A stretch of DNA of 64,000 nt from Drosophila persimilis (taxonomy: Eukaryota; Arthropoda; Insecta; Diptera; Drosophilidae). Shown here piece after piece: positions 1 through 10,449 of this stretch (the first letter of the stretch is position 1; every line of letters begins with the position of its first letter). The translations under genes and the position numbers were made by a program. Location of the stretch: NCBI RefSeq assembly GCF_003286085.1, contig NW_020825294.1, positions 15,894,501 to 15,958,500 of the forward strand, read 5' to 3'. The notes under the pieces are model-generated. The model ran no database searches. It saw only the letters and a list, made by a program, of their open reading frames with translations, and was not told the origin of the DNA.

Positions 1-2
1 CA

Positions 3-857
3 AAAGCTATTCATTTGGAAGTAGTCAGCGATCTTACTTCAGATGCATTTCTAGCTGCACTTACAAGATTTTTTTCAAGAAGACGAAAATGTGCAAAAAT
101 TTTTTCCGATAATGGAACCAACTTTGTGGGAGCTTCGCGCAAATTAGATGAGGAATACCGAAAAGCCCTCAAAGACAACATAAAAGTGGTTCCAATATTA
201 GAAAGAGAACAGATCGAGTGGCATTTTATTCCCCCGGCAGGACCTCACTTCGGAGGTATTTGGGAAGCTGGGGTAAAATCAGTGAAATATCACTTAAAAA
301 GGGTAATTGGGGACAATAATTTAACCTATGAGGAAATGGCAACTCTATTATATCAAATTGAAGCGGTACTAAATTCACGCCCTTTGTATACAGCTACCAA
401 TGATATTGACGATCTGGATGTATTAACACCAGGTCATTTTATAATTGGAAGGCCAATATTTGGCCCGATTGAGACAATTTCAGAGGAAAAAATCGGGAAT
501 CTGGATAGATGGAGATTAATTCAGAAAATGAAAAGAGAATTTTGGATTAAATGGAAAGAAGATTATTTGCACACACTGCAACAAAGAAATAAATGGAAAA
601 TAGGAATGCAGAATATTAAAACAGGACAGATTGTGTTAATAAAAGATGAAACCTGTCACCCAGCTAGATGGCCCTTGGGAAAAATAGAAGAAATACATAA
701 AGGTAGGGACGATAGAGTCAGAGTAGTAAGAAATCAAGACGGGTTGATAAAACGACCTATAACTAAAATTTGTCCATTAGCTGGAATTGAGTCTAAAGAG
801 CAAAACTCAGGAATGACTCCAAAAGAGACCAGAAGTACTCGTAGTAGTAAAAGGTAA
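3..857 (+). CDS. BEL/Pao pol, C-terminal part: integrase core and DUF5641-type domain (partial)
   Basis: The reading frame is open from the window edge to a stop at 857, so only the C-terminal part of the polyprotein is visible. The integrase core shows the second catalytic aspartate in SDNGTNF (about codon 36) and the glutamate in the BEL signature GPHFGGIWEAG (about codons 80-90). The first aspartate lies outside the window. From about codon 175 a DUF5641-type segment follows, with the typical W-KW-Y---L-QR-KW and PxxWPLGKI motifs. Integrase would insert cDNA into the genome. The E copy has two extra codons near the RVRVV motif, so G carries a 6-bp in-frame deletion there. There is no stop in the visible part, but the rest of the element cannot be judged. 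Confidence 0.85.
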   Translation, partial: KAIHLEVVSDLTSDAFLAALTRFFSRRRKCAKIFSDNGTNFVGASRKLDEEYRKALKDNIKVVPILEREQIEWHFIPPAGPHFGGIWEAGVKSVKYHLKRVIGDNNLTYEEMATLLYQIEAVLNSRPLYTATNDIDDLDVLTPGHFIIGRPIFGPIETISEEKIGNLDRWRLIQKMKREFWIKWKEDYLHTLQQRNKWKIGMQNIKTGQIVLIKDETCHPARWPLGKIEEIHKGRDDRVRVVRNQDGLIKRPITKICPLAGIESKEQNSGMTPKETRSTRSSKR

Positions 858-892
858 TTCAAATTGCGTGTATAGGAAGATAGCAGAGACAT

Positions 893-1392
893 GATCATTT
901 TGGGTCGAATTAGAAAGGCAGGGTAGTTGGCTCTTCAAAGTTCCAGTAAACAGTAATGCTAGAATTCAATGTAGTAACTCAAATCAAGAACTAATAGATC
1001 TTCCGCAACAAGGAATTTTAACAATAATACATGGTTGTACTGTGCGAACCGATGATAAAATACTAGTACCTCATCACAGTATTCAAACAGAAAGCTACGA
1101 GCCAATTTCATCCTTTTATATAAGTAATAAAAGCAAAATACGAAAAATTGCTTGGAATCCATTAACAGTACCATTAATTAACCATACAGAAGAAATGGAT
1201 AAGTTAAGAAACGAAATAAAATTGTTAAAAGAAGGTCATCATGACTTAAAAGGACTTAAGTTCCATCATGTATCTGGACATGCGGCCTTGATTATCGGAA
1301 TCATAATAATGATAATATTAATAATCTATGCCATAAGAAGAATTAAAGTAGCACGAAGACTGCAAACGATAGCACTTCCCTACCCACTGTAA
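893..1392 (+). pseudogene. env-like C-terminal remnant of the BEL element
   Basis: Reading from about 893 (just after an in-frame TGA) to the TAA at 1390-1392 gives about 165 residues. They resemble the C-terminal part of a roo-type envelope: a cysteine pair in a QCSN/GCTV context, a polar stretch, and one strong hydrophobic segment (ALIIGIIIMIILIIYAI) followed by a basic tail. This looks like a membrane anchor with a short cytoplasmic tail. Most of env, including any signal peptide and surface part, is missing. It begins only about 35 bp after the pol stop. The E copy has the same junction, so the loss predates both copies. The stop codon overlaps the first bases of the LTR. Confidence 0.65.
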
Positions 1393-1771
1393 TTGACTGT
1401 AAATGATTATCTGTACTTGTAATTATAGCTATAAAGAAAATGTACACAAAAAGGTTAACAAGAATCAAAATACAAACAATGCCACTTTCGGCCCTTTGCA
1501 GAATGTTCAAACATGAACATATTATCGACAATACAATGCCACTTTCGGCCCCTTGCAGAATGTTTAAATGTAAATAGATTATTGTACACATAAATTCATG
1601 TAACAACACCGATCTCTAAAGAAATAACATAAAGTAGACAAGTTATGTCTGCACTGGTGTAAACAGAGATCTGTAACCCATTAATACGACAACAAAACAC
1701 AAGTGGAGAAAACACTTAACAAATGTGGTCCTAAAATAAAACTAATGTAAGCATGTACTCAAAAAGACACC
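1388..1771 (+). repeat. Truncated 3' LTR of element G
   Basis: It starts TGTAATTG and matches the reverse complement of the LTR at 58162-58715 for about 384 of 554 bp, then stops abruptly after gacac. Inside are two imperfect copies, about 54 bp apart (near 1479 and 1533), of a block containing atgccactttcggcccttgc. The missing 170 bp were lost at the junction with the LINE. Confidence 0.75.
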
Positions 1772-1882
1772 TAATAGCCTCCCGCCCCCAAGCTCACTTG
1801 GACCTATAAAAGGTCCGTTGTGTTGCCGCATGGGCATGTGCCCCTTCGTGTTGCCCGAACCGTGAGAGCATAGTACTGCAGG
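1772..1882 (-). other. 3' UTR of the LINE
   Basis: About 110 bp between the ORF2 stop and the junction with the G LTR. It is GC-rich and ends with a run like gcttgggggcggg followed by ctattagg. There is no poly(A) tail at the junction. Confidence 0.5.
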
Positions 1883-4800
1883 TTAAGGGCAGTCCCATCC
1901 GGTGGCTTGGATGTATTTGGACAAGGTCCCTGGTTTGATTTCGGACAGGTCCGAAATGTCCGTGAGGAAAGCGGCCCCGAGAATACGAAGACGACCCTGC
2001 CTGGCTAGCTCGTCAGCGGCGTCGTTCCCCTCGATGTCCCTGTGGCCGGGGACCCATATAAGGAAGAGATCTAACTGCTCTGCGATCTCGTGCAGAGACC
2101 TGCGGCAGTCATTTACAGTCGCTGAGTTTGACGATATTGAGCCTAGAGCTTTGATAGCTGCTTGACTGTCCGAGAAGACGCACACTAAGTGCGTATCTAG
2201 AAGTAGTTTGGAGACGATCGAAATGGCCTCCCTGATGGCTTCAACCTCCGCTTGGAACACACTACAGTGGTCCGGGAGCCTGAAGCAATGACTGATGTTC
2301 AGCTCGCTGCAGTAGACTCCACCTCCCACGCGGCTGTCTAGCTTTGAGCCATCAGTGTAGAAGTGGACCGCTTTTGCAGGTTCACCCATCTCCCAGTCCT
2401 CCCTAGGTGGGATTGATACCTGGAAGGGCGTCGAGAGGTGATCACTAGGAATACAGTAATCTGTCCTCTCTGGTAATTGCGGGAGTCTCATCAGGATTCC
2501 CGTGTGCCCAACCGCGGATGCTTTCCACAGTCTGGCTTCTCTCATTCTGAGGGCGGAAAGTGTTGCCACCTTCTTTCCCATGAGATCCACAGGGAGGAGG
2601 TCCAGCACAGTATCCACAGCATAGCTCTGCCATGCGTTGAATTCTGCTGAGTTTATTGAGGTCCTTCTGTCCTTCTGTCTAAGGCTGGCCACCATACCAC
2701 CACTCCATAGAGCATGATTGGTCGTATGATGGCGGTGTAGAGCCACCGAACTATATAGGGGGTCATTCCCCATTTTAGTCCGATGGCTTTCCTGCAAGTA
2801 TAGATGGCCACTGTGGCCTTCTTTACTCTATCCTCTATGCTCAATTTCCAGTCGAGCTTTCTATCGAGGATTAGGCCAAGATACTTGGCGTTGTTGCTGA
2901 AGACTAGCATTTCCCCACATAGTCTTGGGGGAATCAGTACCGGAACTTTGTACTTCCTAGTGAAAAGCACCAGTTCCGTTTTAGACGGGTTGACGACTAA
3001 CCCGCATTTGTCTGCCCATTTCGACATTTTCGTGAGAGTACTCACACACACTCGTACTCCTGCACTCTCACAACGTCTGCGGAAATTTTCCGGAGAATGC
3101 TATGGCAACATCGTCCGCATACGCCACCACACGGCAGCCACCCCCCTCTATCTCCCGCAGCAGTGTGTTCACTGCCACGTTCCATAGGAGGGGAGAGAGG
3201 ACTCCGCCCTGCGGTGTGCCTCTGCTGACAAATCTGGTACACGTTGACGTCCCCAGTGATGCCTCAACCGTCCTGCATTGTAGCATCTGATCGATCAGGC
3301 TCACCGTCCTGGAGTCAACGCCCAGATCCGTCAGTGCGCCCGTGATGGCGGTCGGAAGGTGTTGTTAACGGCGCCTTCTATGTCGAGGAAGGCTACTAGG
3401 GTGTACTCCTTAAAGTTAAGGGACGCTTCGATGATCGATGTGATCGAGTGTAGGGCCGTTTCGGTGATCGTTTCTGAGATCAGACTGGACGGAATGCACG
3501 CCGTGAGATGCAGCCCCAGGAGCCGCTTCATCGCCTTTAAAAGAAAAGACGATAGACTTATGGGTCTGAAATCTTTTGGGGCAGTGTGCGAGGGCTTGAC
3601 TGCCTTGGGTATGAATACGACTTTGGTCTGAAGCCAGGTGTCAGGAATGCACCCGTGGGAGAAGATTCCCTCGTAAATTATTTTGAGCCAGTTAATGGCT
3701 TTATGTCCCGCGTGAATCAGTTGGGCAGGGAAAATGCCGTCTGGCCCCGCGGACTTGTAGGGTTTAAAGCTTCTGATCGCCCAGGAAATGTTCTCCTGGC
3801 TTAGCAGTCTCAGGATGGCATTTGGGGCGACAGAAGGAGGCGCGAGGTAGTTGGGTCTGTTTTCACCGCAGCCAGGGAAGTGGGTATTTAGGACAAGATT
3901 TAGCGACTCATCGCTGGACGTAGTCCACGACTGGTCGGTGTTCTTCAAGTAGCCCAGGGTGGGTGTTGTCTTCGAGAGAACTCTGCGCAAGCGTGAGGCT
4001 TCTGAGTTACTCTCGATTTCGCTGCAGAACTTACGCCAGGAGGCGCGTTTGGCTTTCCTAAGTTCTTTGTTGTAGGTTGACAGACTGGCCTTGCAATCGG
4101 CCCAGTTTTGCTCAACGTTTTCAGCCTTAGCTTTATTGAAGAGTCTCCGGGAGGCTTTCCGGAGTTCACCCAGTTTCGGATTCCCCCATTCAGGTTTCTT
4201 CCGGCCTCTGTTCTTGCCAGAGGGGCATGCTTTGTCGAGCGCCTTATTGCAGGCGTCGGTAAAGATCTTAAGAAGACGAGTCGTGGCCTCCGTGGAGAAC
4301 TCCTCCTCAGATGGGGGCTGAGGGAGAACACGACAGAGGTAATCAGAGTACCGAGTCCAGTTTGTCCGCCTGATGTTCCGGAATCGGACTGGCTTCGGTA
4401 CTGCGAAGGAGAAGACAGTTTCCACCTACCTGTGGTCCGAGAAGGAGTGCTCTTCCAGGACCCTCCAGGATACAATGTAACGCTGTATCTCATGAGAGGC
4501 AAGCGTGAGGTCCAGGACCTCCTTGCGGTTTTTAATAATAAAGGTGGGATCACTACCCCGGTTTAATAAGACCATCTGAGTGGTCAGTAAGTAACTGAAA
4601 AGGTACTCACCCCTTTCGTTTGTGTCAGTGCTTCCCCACTGACAGTGATGTGCATTGGCATCGCACCCCACAATTAGGCCGATGTCCTTGGCCGAGCAGT
4701 CTGCGATTAGAGCCCGGAGAGGCGCGTGTGGAGGGGGGTCTGGTTGTTCATGCCCCATGTATGCGGAGCAGATCCTCAGTGAGCGCTCCTGGCCTTCGAG

Positions 4801-5070
4801 GATCACTGCGGTGTGGTCTTCATTGCTGAAATTTGGGAGCAAAAATAAGTGCAACTCTCTTTTTGCAAGAATGCAGGTACGAATTTTACCTGCGGTTTCA
4901 GCTACGTATAGCCTGTAGTCAGAAGTCCTCAGACCGGAGACCCTGTTTCCGAGGACGCAGGGCTCCTGAATGAGGACTATGTCGGCTCCACCCTTGGCCA
5001 GGTGGAGCAGTAGAGCAGCGCATGCTGCCTTACAATGGTGGAGGTTTATCTGCAGGAGCGTCAACGACAT
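1883..5070 (-). pseudogene. LINE ORF2: endonuclease, reverse transcriptase and RNase H, broken
   Basis: The likely start is the ATG at 5070, just before the endonuclease motif LLQINLHHCKAA; an upstream in-frame ATG at 5139 overlaps ORF1. The APE-type endonuclease runs to about 4426 (QEPCV, CDANAHH, SDHR). RT follows: palm motif A as DIEGAVNNT near 3350, GTPQGGVLSPLLWN near 3210, and motif C YADD near 3105. RNase H has DGS near 2350, AEVEAI near 2240, SDSQAA near 2165 and GNDAADELA near 2020. Breaks: a TAG directly after SDHR (4426-4428) and frameshifts near 3350, 3070 and 2690. ORF2 would nick target DNA and reverse transcribe the element RNA, but this copy cannot encode one chain. Confidence 0.8.
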
Positions 5071-6466
5071 TCCTGAGGCTCGCCTCCACCATTGTTGCTT
5101 CCAGATCGCTGTCAGGGGACTCCGGCTCCTCCCCGACAACGATGTGGCTGAGACCTCTGGCTAGGTCGCTCTCGTCGAACGCGTAGTCGTCCAAGATGTC
5201 GTCCGACATCATGGACGCCGCATCCGACGCCGGGTTGTCATCCTCGCACGAGGCCTCTTTCGGGATCTCCGGCAGCTCCGGGTCTGGCTCGACCTCCGCT
5301 TGCCTGCCCTTGCGATCGGACTTGTAAGTGGATATGGTGACCTTCTTGTAGCCATAATCCACTATACCGTCCGACTTTGCGAGGAGATCAATGGATTCCT
5401 CATTTAGGACGAGGATGATCTGGCGCCTCTGCCCTTGGATATCCTCCACCTTTGCCACCTTCCAATCGGCTGTAGGAAGGTGGGGGTTGCAGACCTGCAG
5501 TAACCTGAGGATCTTCCCAGGCTCTGCAGGCTTAACCGAGACCCACGCTCTGGCTCTCGGGCGACTAGGGACATCTTCCCACTTCACGGCCTCCAGTTTC
5601 GCCCCTGGATAGACCTCTTTGATGGCCGCCACCGCCTTCATGTAGAGGGCCGCAGAGCGAGCGTCTTGGCAGGCGATGGCTTTCACCTTGCCTTGATGCC
5701 ACCCTGCGTCCTCACACTTTGGCGGTGGTCCGCCGTTCTCCTCCAGTTCCAGTAGGAACCGGTCCTGGAGCTCGTTCTCCACCAGGTGCCACTTATCGCG
5801 AGGGACATTGCCGTCCTCGGCGCCCCTGTCCAGGACACCGATCAGGGTCCTGCCCCTCGCCACCTCAGCGAACGACCGGTTCGTGAGGTGGGTCTTCACC
5901 CGCTTGGCTTGCTGGGCTTGGCCTGGCTGATTCGCGGGGTCCTCCGCTGAGCGTTGCCGCTTGTTGGGGCCTTGGCTGCGCCCTTTCCGGCTTTGGCTGG
6001 CTGGAACAGTGGAAGGATTGAGGAGGCCCACAGCCTCTGCTCCTTTCCTTCGGCTGACGCCCTGAAGTTCGGGTCTTCGTTGGACAGGATGAAAGCCGCT
6101 CGTCTCCTGTCCTGGTAGGACGGCTTTCCTCCCCGTGGTGCAGAGACGCTGCCCGCCGGGGCTCCCATGGGTTCTTCGGTCCCGGTGCGCTTACCAGCCG
6201 CGATTACGCTCTGCTTGGCAGCCACCCTGGTATCCGCTTCGCCCTTGGAGCTACCCGACTTGGCTTTTCGGGCCCCCCCTCGCTGCGGCTGCTGCCTGAA
6301 GACGGTGGACGGACTCAGTCTCCTTCCCCGTCTTCTTTGGACCCGGTTTCCCAGGCGCTGGTGCAGAGGGATTGGCTTGTCCCTCCGGTACTTTAAGAGG
6401 AGTACCGAGCTCCTTTGCGGTTTTGTTGGTTTTTATATTTTTAGTATTTGGCATAGTAGTTCCCAC
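5030..6466 (-). pseudogene. LINE ORF1 (RNA-binding gag-like protein), frameshifted
   Basis: The first ATG is at 6466. Coding passes through three frames (6466-6251, about 6250-5990, 6031-5030), so there are at least two frameshifts. The N-terminal third is rich in Lys, Pro, Ala and Gly, as expected for nucleic-acid binding. The central part (about 5830-5330) contains a folded domain with WHLVENELQDRFLLE and VSVKPAEPGKILRLLQ, resembling the DUF4780-type domain of LOA-group ORF1 proteins. The C-terminus is acidic. No CCHC zinc knuckle is visible. The end overlaps the beginning of ORF2 by about 40 bp. Confidence 0.65.
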
Positions 6467-6914
6467 GAGTAGGCGGGAAGGGGATGGTCACCCGAGGCAT
6501 AGCCCGCTTGCCCCGGGAAGCCTGATTTAAACTGGAGGTCGGCAGGTATCCAGAGTCCGCATATTAGCGACCAGGCACCCCCCCGGCCATGCATCCCTCG
6601 GCATATAACAGTGTCACCTTGGATTGGGGTAATTTCACTGAGAGTTTTCTTCTCTCCGCCCGACTACCATTCGCCAGCATCCTAGCAGAGACATGACCGC
6701 GCTAGGACCTGTTTCCAGCCGCCCTCACGGGGAGAGTATAGTCGCACTTCCACCGGTGTGCACAGTTACGGCGGGTGACGGTTTGCTCGCAAACCTCTGT
6801 GTCCTAGGGGGGTGCGAGACGCGGACCGCACCGGGTATTACTAACCGGAGCGGCTGCGCCTCAGTTCCGAGTTCACAGTTGTGCGCGCCGACCCGTCATC
6901 CGTTTGTCCCCCTG
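6467..6914 (-). other. 5' leader of the LINE
   Basis: About 450 bp of GC-rich sequence upstream of ORF1 with no convincing ORF. A LINE of this kind usually carries an internal promoter here; I cannot point to a specific element. Confidence 0.4.
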
Positions 6915-7420
6915 TAGCACCCGATGGCTGACGGCCTTGGTGCATCTAACACAGCTGATGCTTCTAGCCATTGTCTTGTCATTGATGATCCAATATTGTT
7001 GTCTTGCAATCGCCCTTAATACATGAGCACCACAATGCATGTTCTCCTCATGGAGTTCACGCAAGATCATTTTGACAATTGGGTCATTGTATGGTAGCAA
7101 AGCTGGGTGTTTTGCGTTGTATGGAAGTAGAGCTTCTTCAAGTCTACCACCAACTCGGATGAGGGATAGGGGGATTGCGATATGATCGAGCTCTTTCTAT
7201 CCACAGTCTTATAGCGTTGTAACTATTTTAACTCTGCTGTAAATTCGACTTGTTGGATGGTTCGCAGGATTATAGTGCGGGCATGATTCAGTTCTCCTGC
7301 GCAGAGTGTCGTTGTATGCGCTCTGTTAGTTTTGTAGCAGAAGCGTAACATATATGCTACAATGCGTTGCAGTCTGTAAAACGAGTTGCTATGTTGGCCG
7401 ATGACACATGACGCCATTGT
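6915..7420 (-). pseudogene. Element J: fragment of BEL/Pao pol between RNase H and integrase
   Basis: Read on the minus strand from 7420, the sequence gives NSFYRLQRIVAYMLRF, the usual linker between RNase H and integrase in BEL/Pao polyproteins. Then comes IRVGGRLEEALLPYNAKHP (near 7175-7110) and the H2C2 zinc-binding domain: the H pair in LHEENMHCGAH and CxxC in SCVRC (near 6940). A stop near 7223 and a frame change separate the two parts. Homology ends at about 6915, where the LINE begins. It is a relic of a BEL element; its relation to G/E or F cannot be tested because those parts of pol are absent from them here. Confidence 0.75.
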
Positions 7421-7463
7421 GACTGGTTTGTTAACCTGGTGGTTAACAAAACCTGGTTTTCGG
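7421..7463. other. Junction between BEL fragment and satellite, with short inverted repeat
   Basis: The perfect inverted repeat GTTAACC-TGGT-GGTTAAC lies at 7430-7447, immediately before the first recognisable 21-bp monomer (from 7464). It may be chance or a scar of a rearrangement. Confidence 0.4.
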
Positions 7464-10449
7464 CTGGCGGAGAACTTATCTCCGCTAACGAACTACGTTT
7501 CGCCGCTGGCAGAAAACTTATCTCCAGAGGTCGAAATTTATATCCCCTGGCTGACAACTTATCTCTGCTGACGAAATACGTCTGTCCGCTGGCGGAATAC
7601 TTATTTCCGGTGGCGGGAACTTATCTCCTCTGGCGGACAATTTATTTCCGCTGACGAACTACGTTTCTGCGCTGACGGAAAACTTATGTCCGCTGACAGA
7701 CAGCTTATCTCCGCTGGCAGACAATTTATTTCCGCTTACGAACTACGTCTCTCCGCTGGCTGAAAACTTATCTCCGGCGGCGGGAAATTTATATTCCCTG
7801 CCGGACAACTTATCCCCGCTGACGAATTACGTTTCTCCGCTGGCAGAAAACTTAACTCCGGCGGCATGCAAATTATATCCACTGCCGGACAACTTATCTC
7901 TGCTGACGAAATACGTCTCTCCGCTGGCGGAAAATTTATCTCCGGTGGCGGGAAATTTATTTTTTTCCGCTGAGAGACACCTTATCTTCGCTGGCAGACA
8001 ATTTATCTCCGCTGACGAACTACGTTTCTCCGGTGGCAGAAAACTTATGTACGGCGGCGGGAAATTTATATCCTATGCCGGACAACCGATTCCTGCAGTC
8101 GAAATACGTCTCTCCGCTGGCGGAAACCTTATTTCCGGTGGCGGGAAATCTATATACGTTGGCGGACGACTAAAAACTTTTCTCCGCTAACGACCTACTT
8201 TTCTCCGCTGACGGAAAACTTCTCTCCGTCGGCGAGAAATTATATCCCCTGGCGGACAACTAATCTCTGCTGACGAAATACGTCTTTTCGCTGGCGAAAA
8301 ACTTATTTCTGGTGGCGGGAAATATATATCCTCTGGCGGACAACTTATATCCTCTGGCGGACAATTTATATCCGCTGACGAACTACGTTTCTCCGCTGAC
8401 GAACTAAGTTTCTCCGCTGACGAATTACGTCTCTCCGCTGGCAGAAAACTTAACTCCGGAGTAGGGAAATTTATATCCGCTGGCTAAAAACTTTTCTCCG
8501 CTGACAGACACCTTATCTTCGCTGGCAGACAATTTATTTCCGCTGACGAACTAAGTTTCTCCGCTGACGAACTACGTCTCTCCGCTGGCAGAAAACTTAG
8601 CTCCGGTGTCGGGAAATTTATATCCGCTGGCTAAAAACTTTTCTCCGCTGAGAGACACCTTATGTTCGCTGGCAGACAATTTATCTCCGCTGACGAACTA
8701 TATTTCTCCGCTGACGAATTACGTCTCTCCGCTGGCAGAAAACTTAACTCCGGTGTCGGGAAATTTATATCCGCTGGCTTAAAACTTTTCTCCGCTGACA
8801 GACACCTTATCTTCGCTGGCAGACAATTTATTTCCGCTGACGAACTAAGTTTCTCCGCTGACGAACTACGTCTCTCCGCTGGCTGAAAACTTAGCTCCGG
8901 TGTCGGGAAATTTATATCCGCTGGCTAAAAACTTTTCTCCGCTGAGAGACACCTTATATTCGCTGGCAGACAATTTATCTCCGCTGACGAACTATATTTC
9001 TCCGCTGACGAATTACGTCCCTCCGCTGGCAGAATACTTAACACCGGTGTCGGGAATTTAAAATAAGCTGGCGGAAAACTTTTCTCCGTTGAGAGACATC
9101 TTAACTGCGCTGGCAGACAATTTCTCTCCGCTGACGAATTACGTTTCTCCGCTGACGAACTACGTTTTTCCGCTGACGAACTACGTCTCTCAGCTGGCAG
9201 AAAACTTAACTCCGGTGTCGGGAAATGTATATCCGCTGGCGGAAAACTTTTCTCCGCTGAGAGACATCTTAACTGCGCTGGCAGACAATTTATCTCCGCT
9301 GACGAACTACGTTTCACCGCTGACGGAAAACTTCTATCCGGCGGCGAGAAATTTATTTCCCCTGCCGGACAACTAATCTCTGCTGACGAAATACGTCTCT
9401 CCGCTGGCGAAGAACTTATTTCTGGTGGCGGGAAATATATACGCGCTGGCTGACAACTTATCTCCTCTGGCGGACAATTTGTCTCCGCTGACGAACTACG
9501 TCTCTCCGCTGTCAGAAAACTTAGCTCCGGTGTCGGGAAATTTATATCCGCTGGCTAAAAACTTCTCTCCGCTGACAGACACCTTATCTCCGCCGGCAGA
9601 CAATTTATCTCCGCTGACGAACTACGTTTCTCCGCTGGCAGAAAACTTAACTCCGGTGTCGGAAAATTTATATCCGCTGGCTAAAAACTTTTCTCCGCTG
9701 AGAGACACCTTATCTTCGCTGGCAGACAATTTATCTCCGCTGTCGAACTATATTTCTCCGCTGACGAACTACGTCTCTCCGCTGGCAGAAAACTTAACTC
9801 CGGTGTCGGGAAATTTATATCCGCTGGCTTAAAAATTTTCACCGCTGACAGACACCTTATCTTCGCTAGCAGACAATTTATCTCCGCTAACGAACTACGT
9901 TTCACGGCTGACGGAAAACTTCTATCCGGCGGCGAGAAATTTATATCCCCTGCCGGACAACAAATCTCTGCTGACGAAATACGTCTCTCCGCTGGCGAAG
10001 AACTTATTTCTGGTGGCGGGAAATATATACGCGCTATCTGACAACTTATCTCCTCTGGCGGACAATTTGTCTCCGCTGACGAACTACGTCTCTCCGCTGT
10101 CAGAAAACTTCTATCCGGCGGCGAGAAATTTATATCCCCTGCCGGACAACTAATCTCTGCTGACGAAATACGTCTTTCCGCTGGCGTAAAACTTATTTCT
10201 GGAGGCGGGAAATATATATGCGCTGGCTGACAACTTATCTCCTCTGGCGGACAATTTGTCTCCGCTGACGAGCTACGTTTCTCCGCTAACGAACTACGTC
10301 CCTCCGCTGGCAGAAAACTTAACTCCGGTGTCGGGAAATTAAAATCAGCTGACGGAACACTTTTCTCCGCTGAGAGACATCTTATCTCCGCTGGCAGACA
10401 ACTTATCTCTGCTGACGAAATTCGTCCCTCCGCTGGCTGAAAACTTATC

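Larger units (their letters stand above)
1..1771 (+). mobile_element. Element G: 3' part of a roo-like BEL/Pao LTR retrotransposon
   Basis: The window opens inside the pol gene of a BEL/Pao element and continues through an env-like remnant into a truncated 3' LTR. The same arrangement is found in reverse orientation at the right end of the window (element E), so both are copies of one family. The LTR of G stops at about 1771, where the E copy continues, and is joined directly to the 3' end of a LINE. The roo-like label rests on the combination of BEL integrase, DUF5641-type domain and env remnant; it is recognition by eye. Confidence 0.8.
1772..6914 (-). mobile_element. LOA-like non-LTR retrotransposon (LINE), nearly full length, decayed
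   Basis: About 5.1 kb on the minus strand with 5' leader, ORF1, ORF2 (endonuclease, reverse transcriptase, RNase H) and a short 3' UTR. The order EN-RT-RNase H and the acidic ORF1 suggest the LOA group (LOA/Bilbo/Baggins); the I clade is an alternative. The left edge is where the G LTR stops. The right edge is where BEL pol homology (element J) begins, right after a cccccc-type run that would be the LINE 5' terminus. The flanks belong to different elements and I see no target-site duplication, so the locus was rearranged after insertion. Confidence 0.7.

Noticed and set aside
6915-7420. Element J as part of the LINE or a host zinc-finger gene
   Set aside because: The LRF linker, LPYNAKHP and H2C2 motifs are specific for BEL/Pao pol, and the LINE 5' end fits at 6914.
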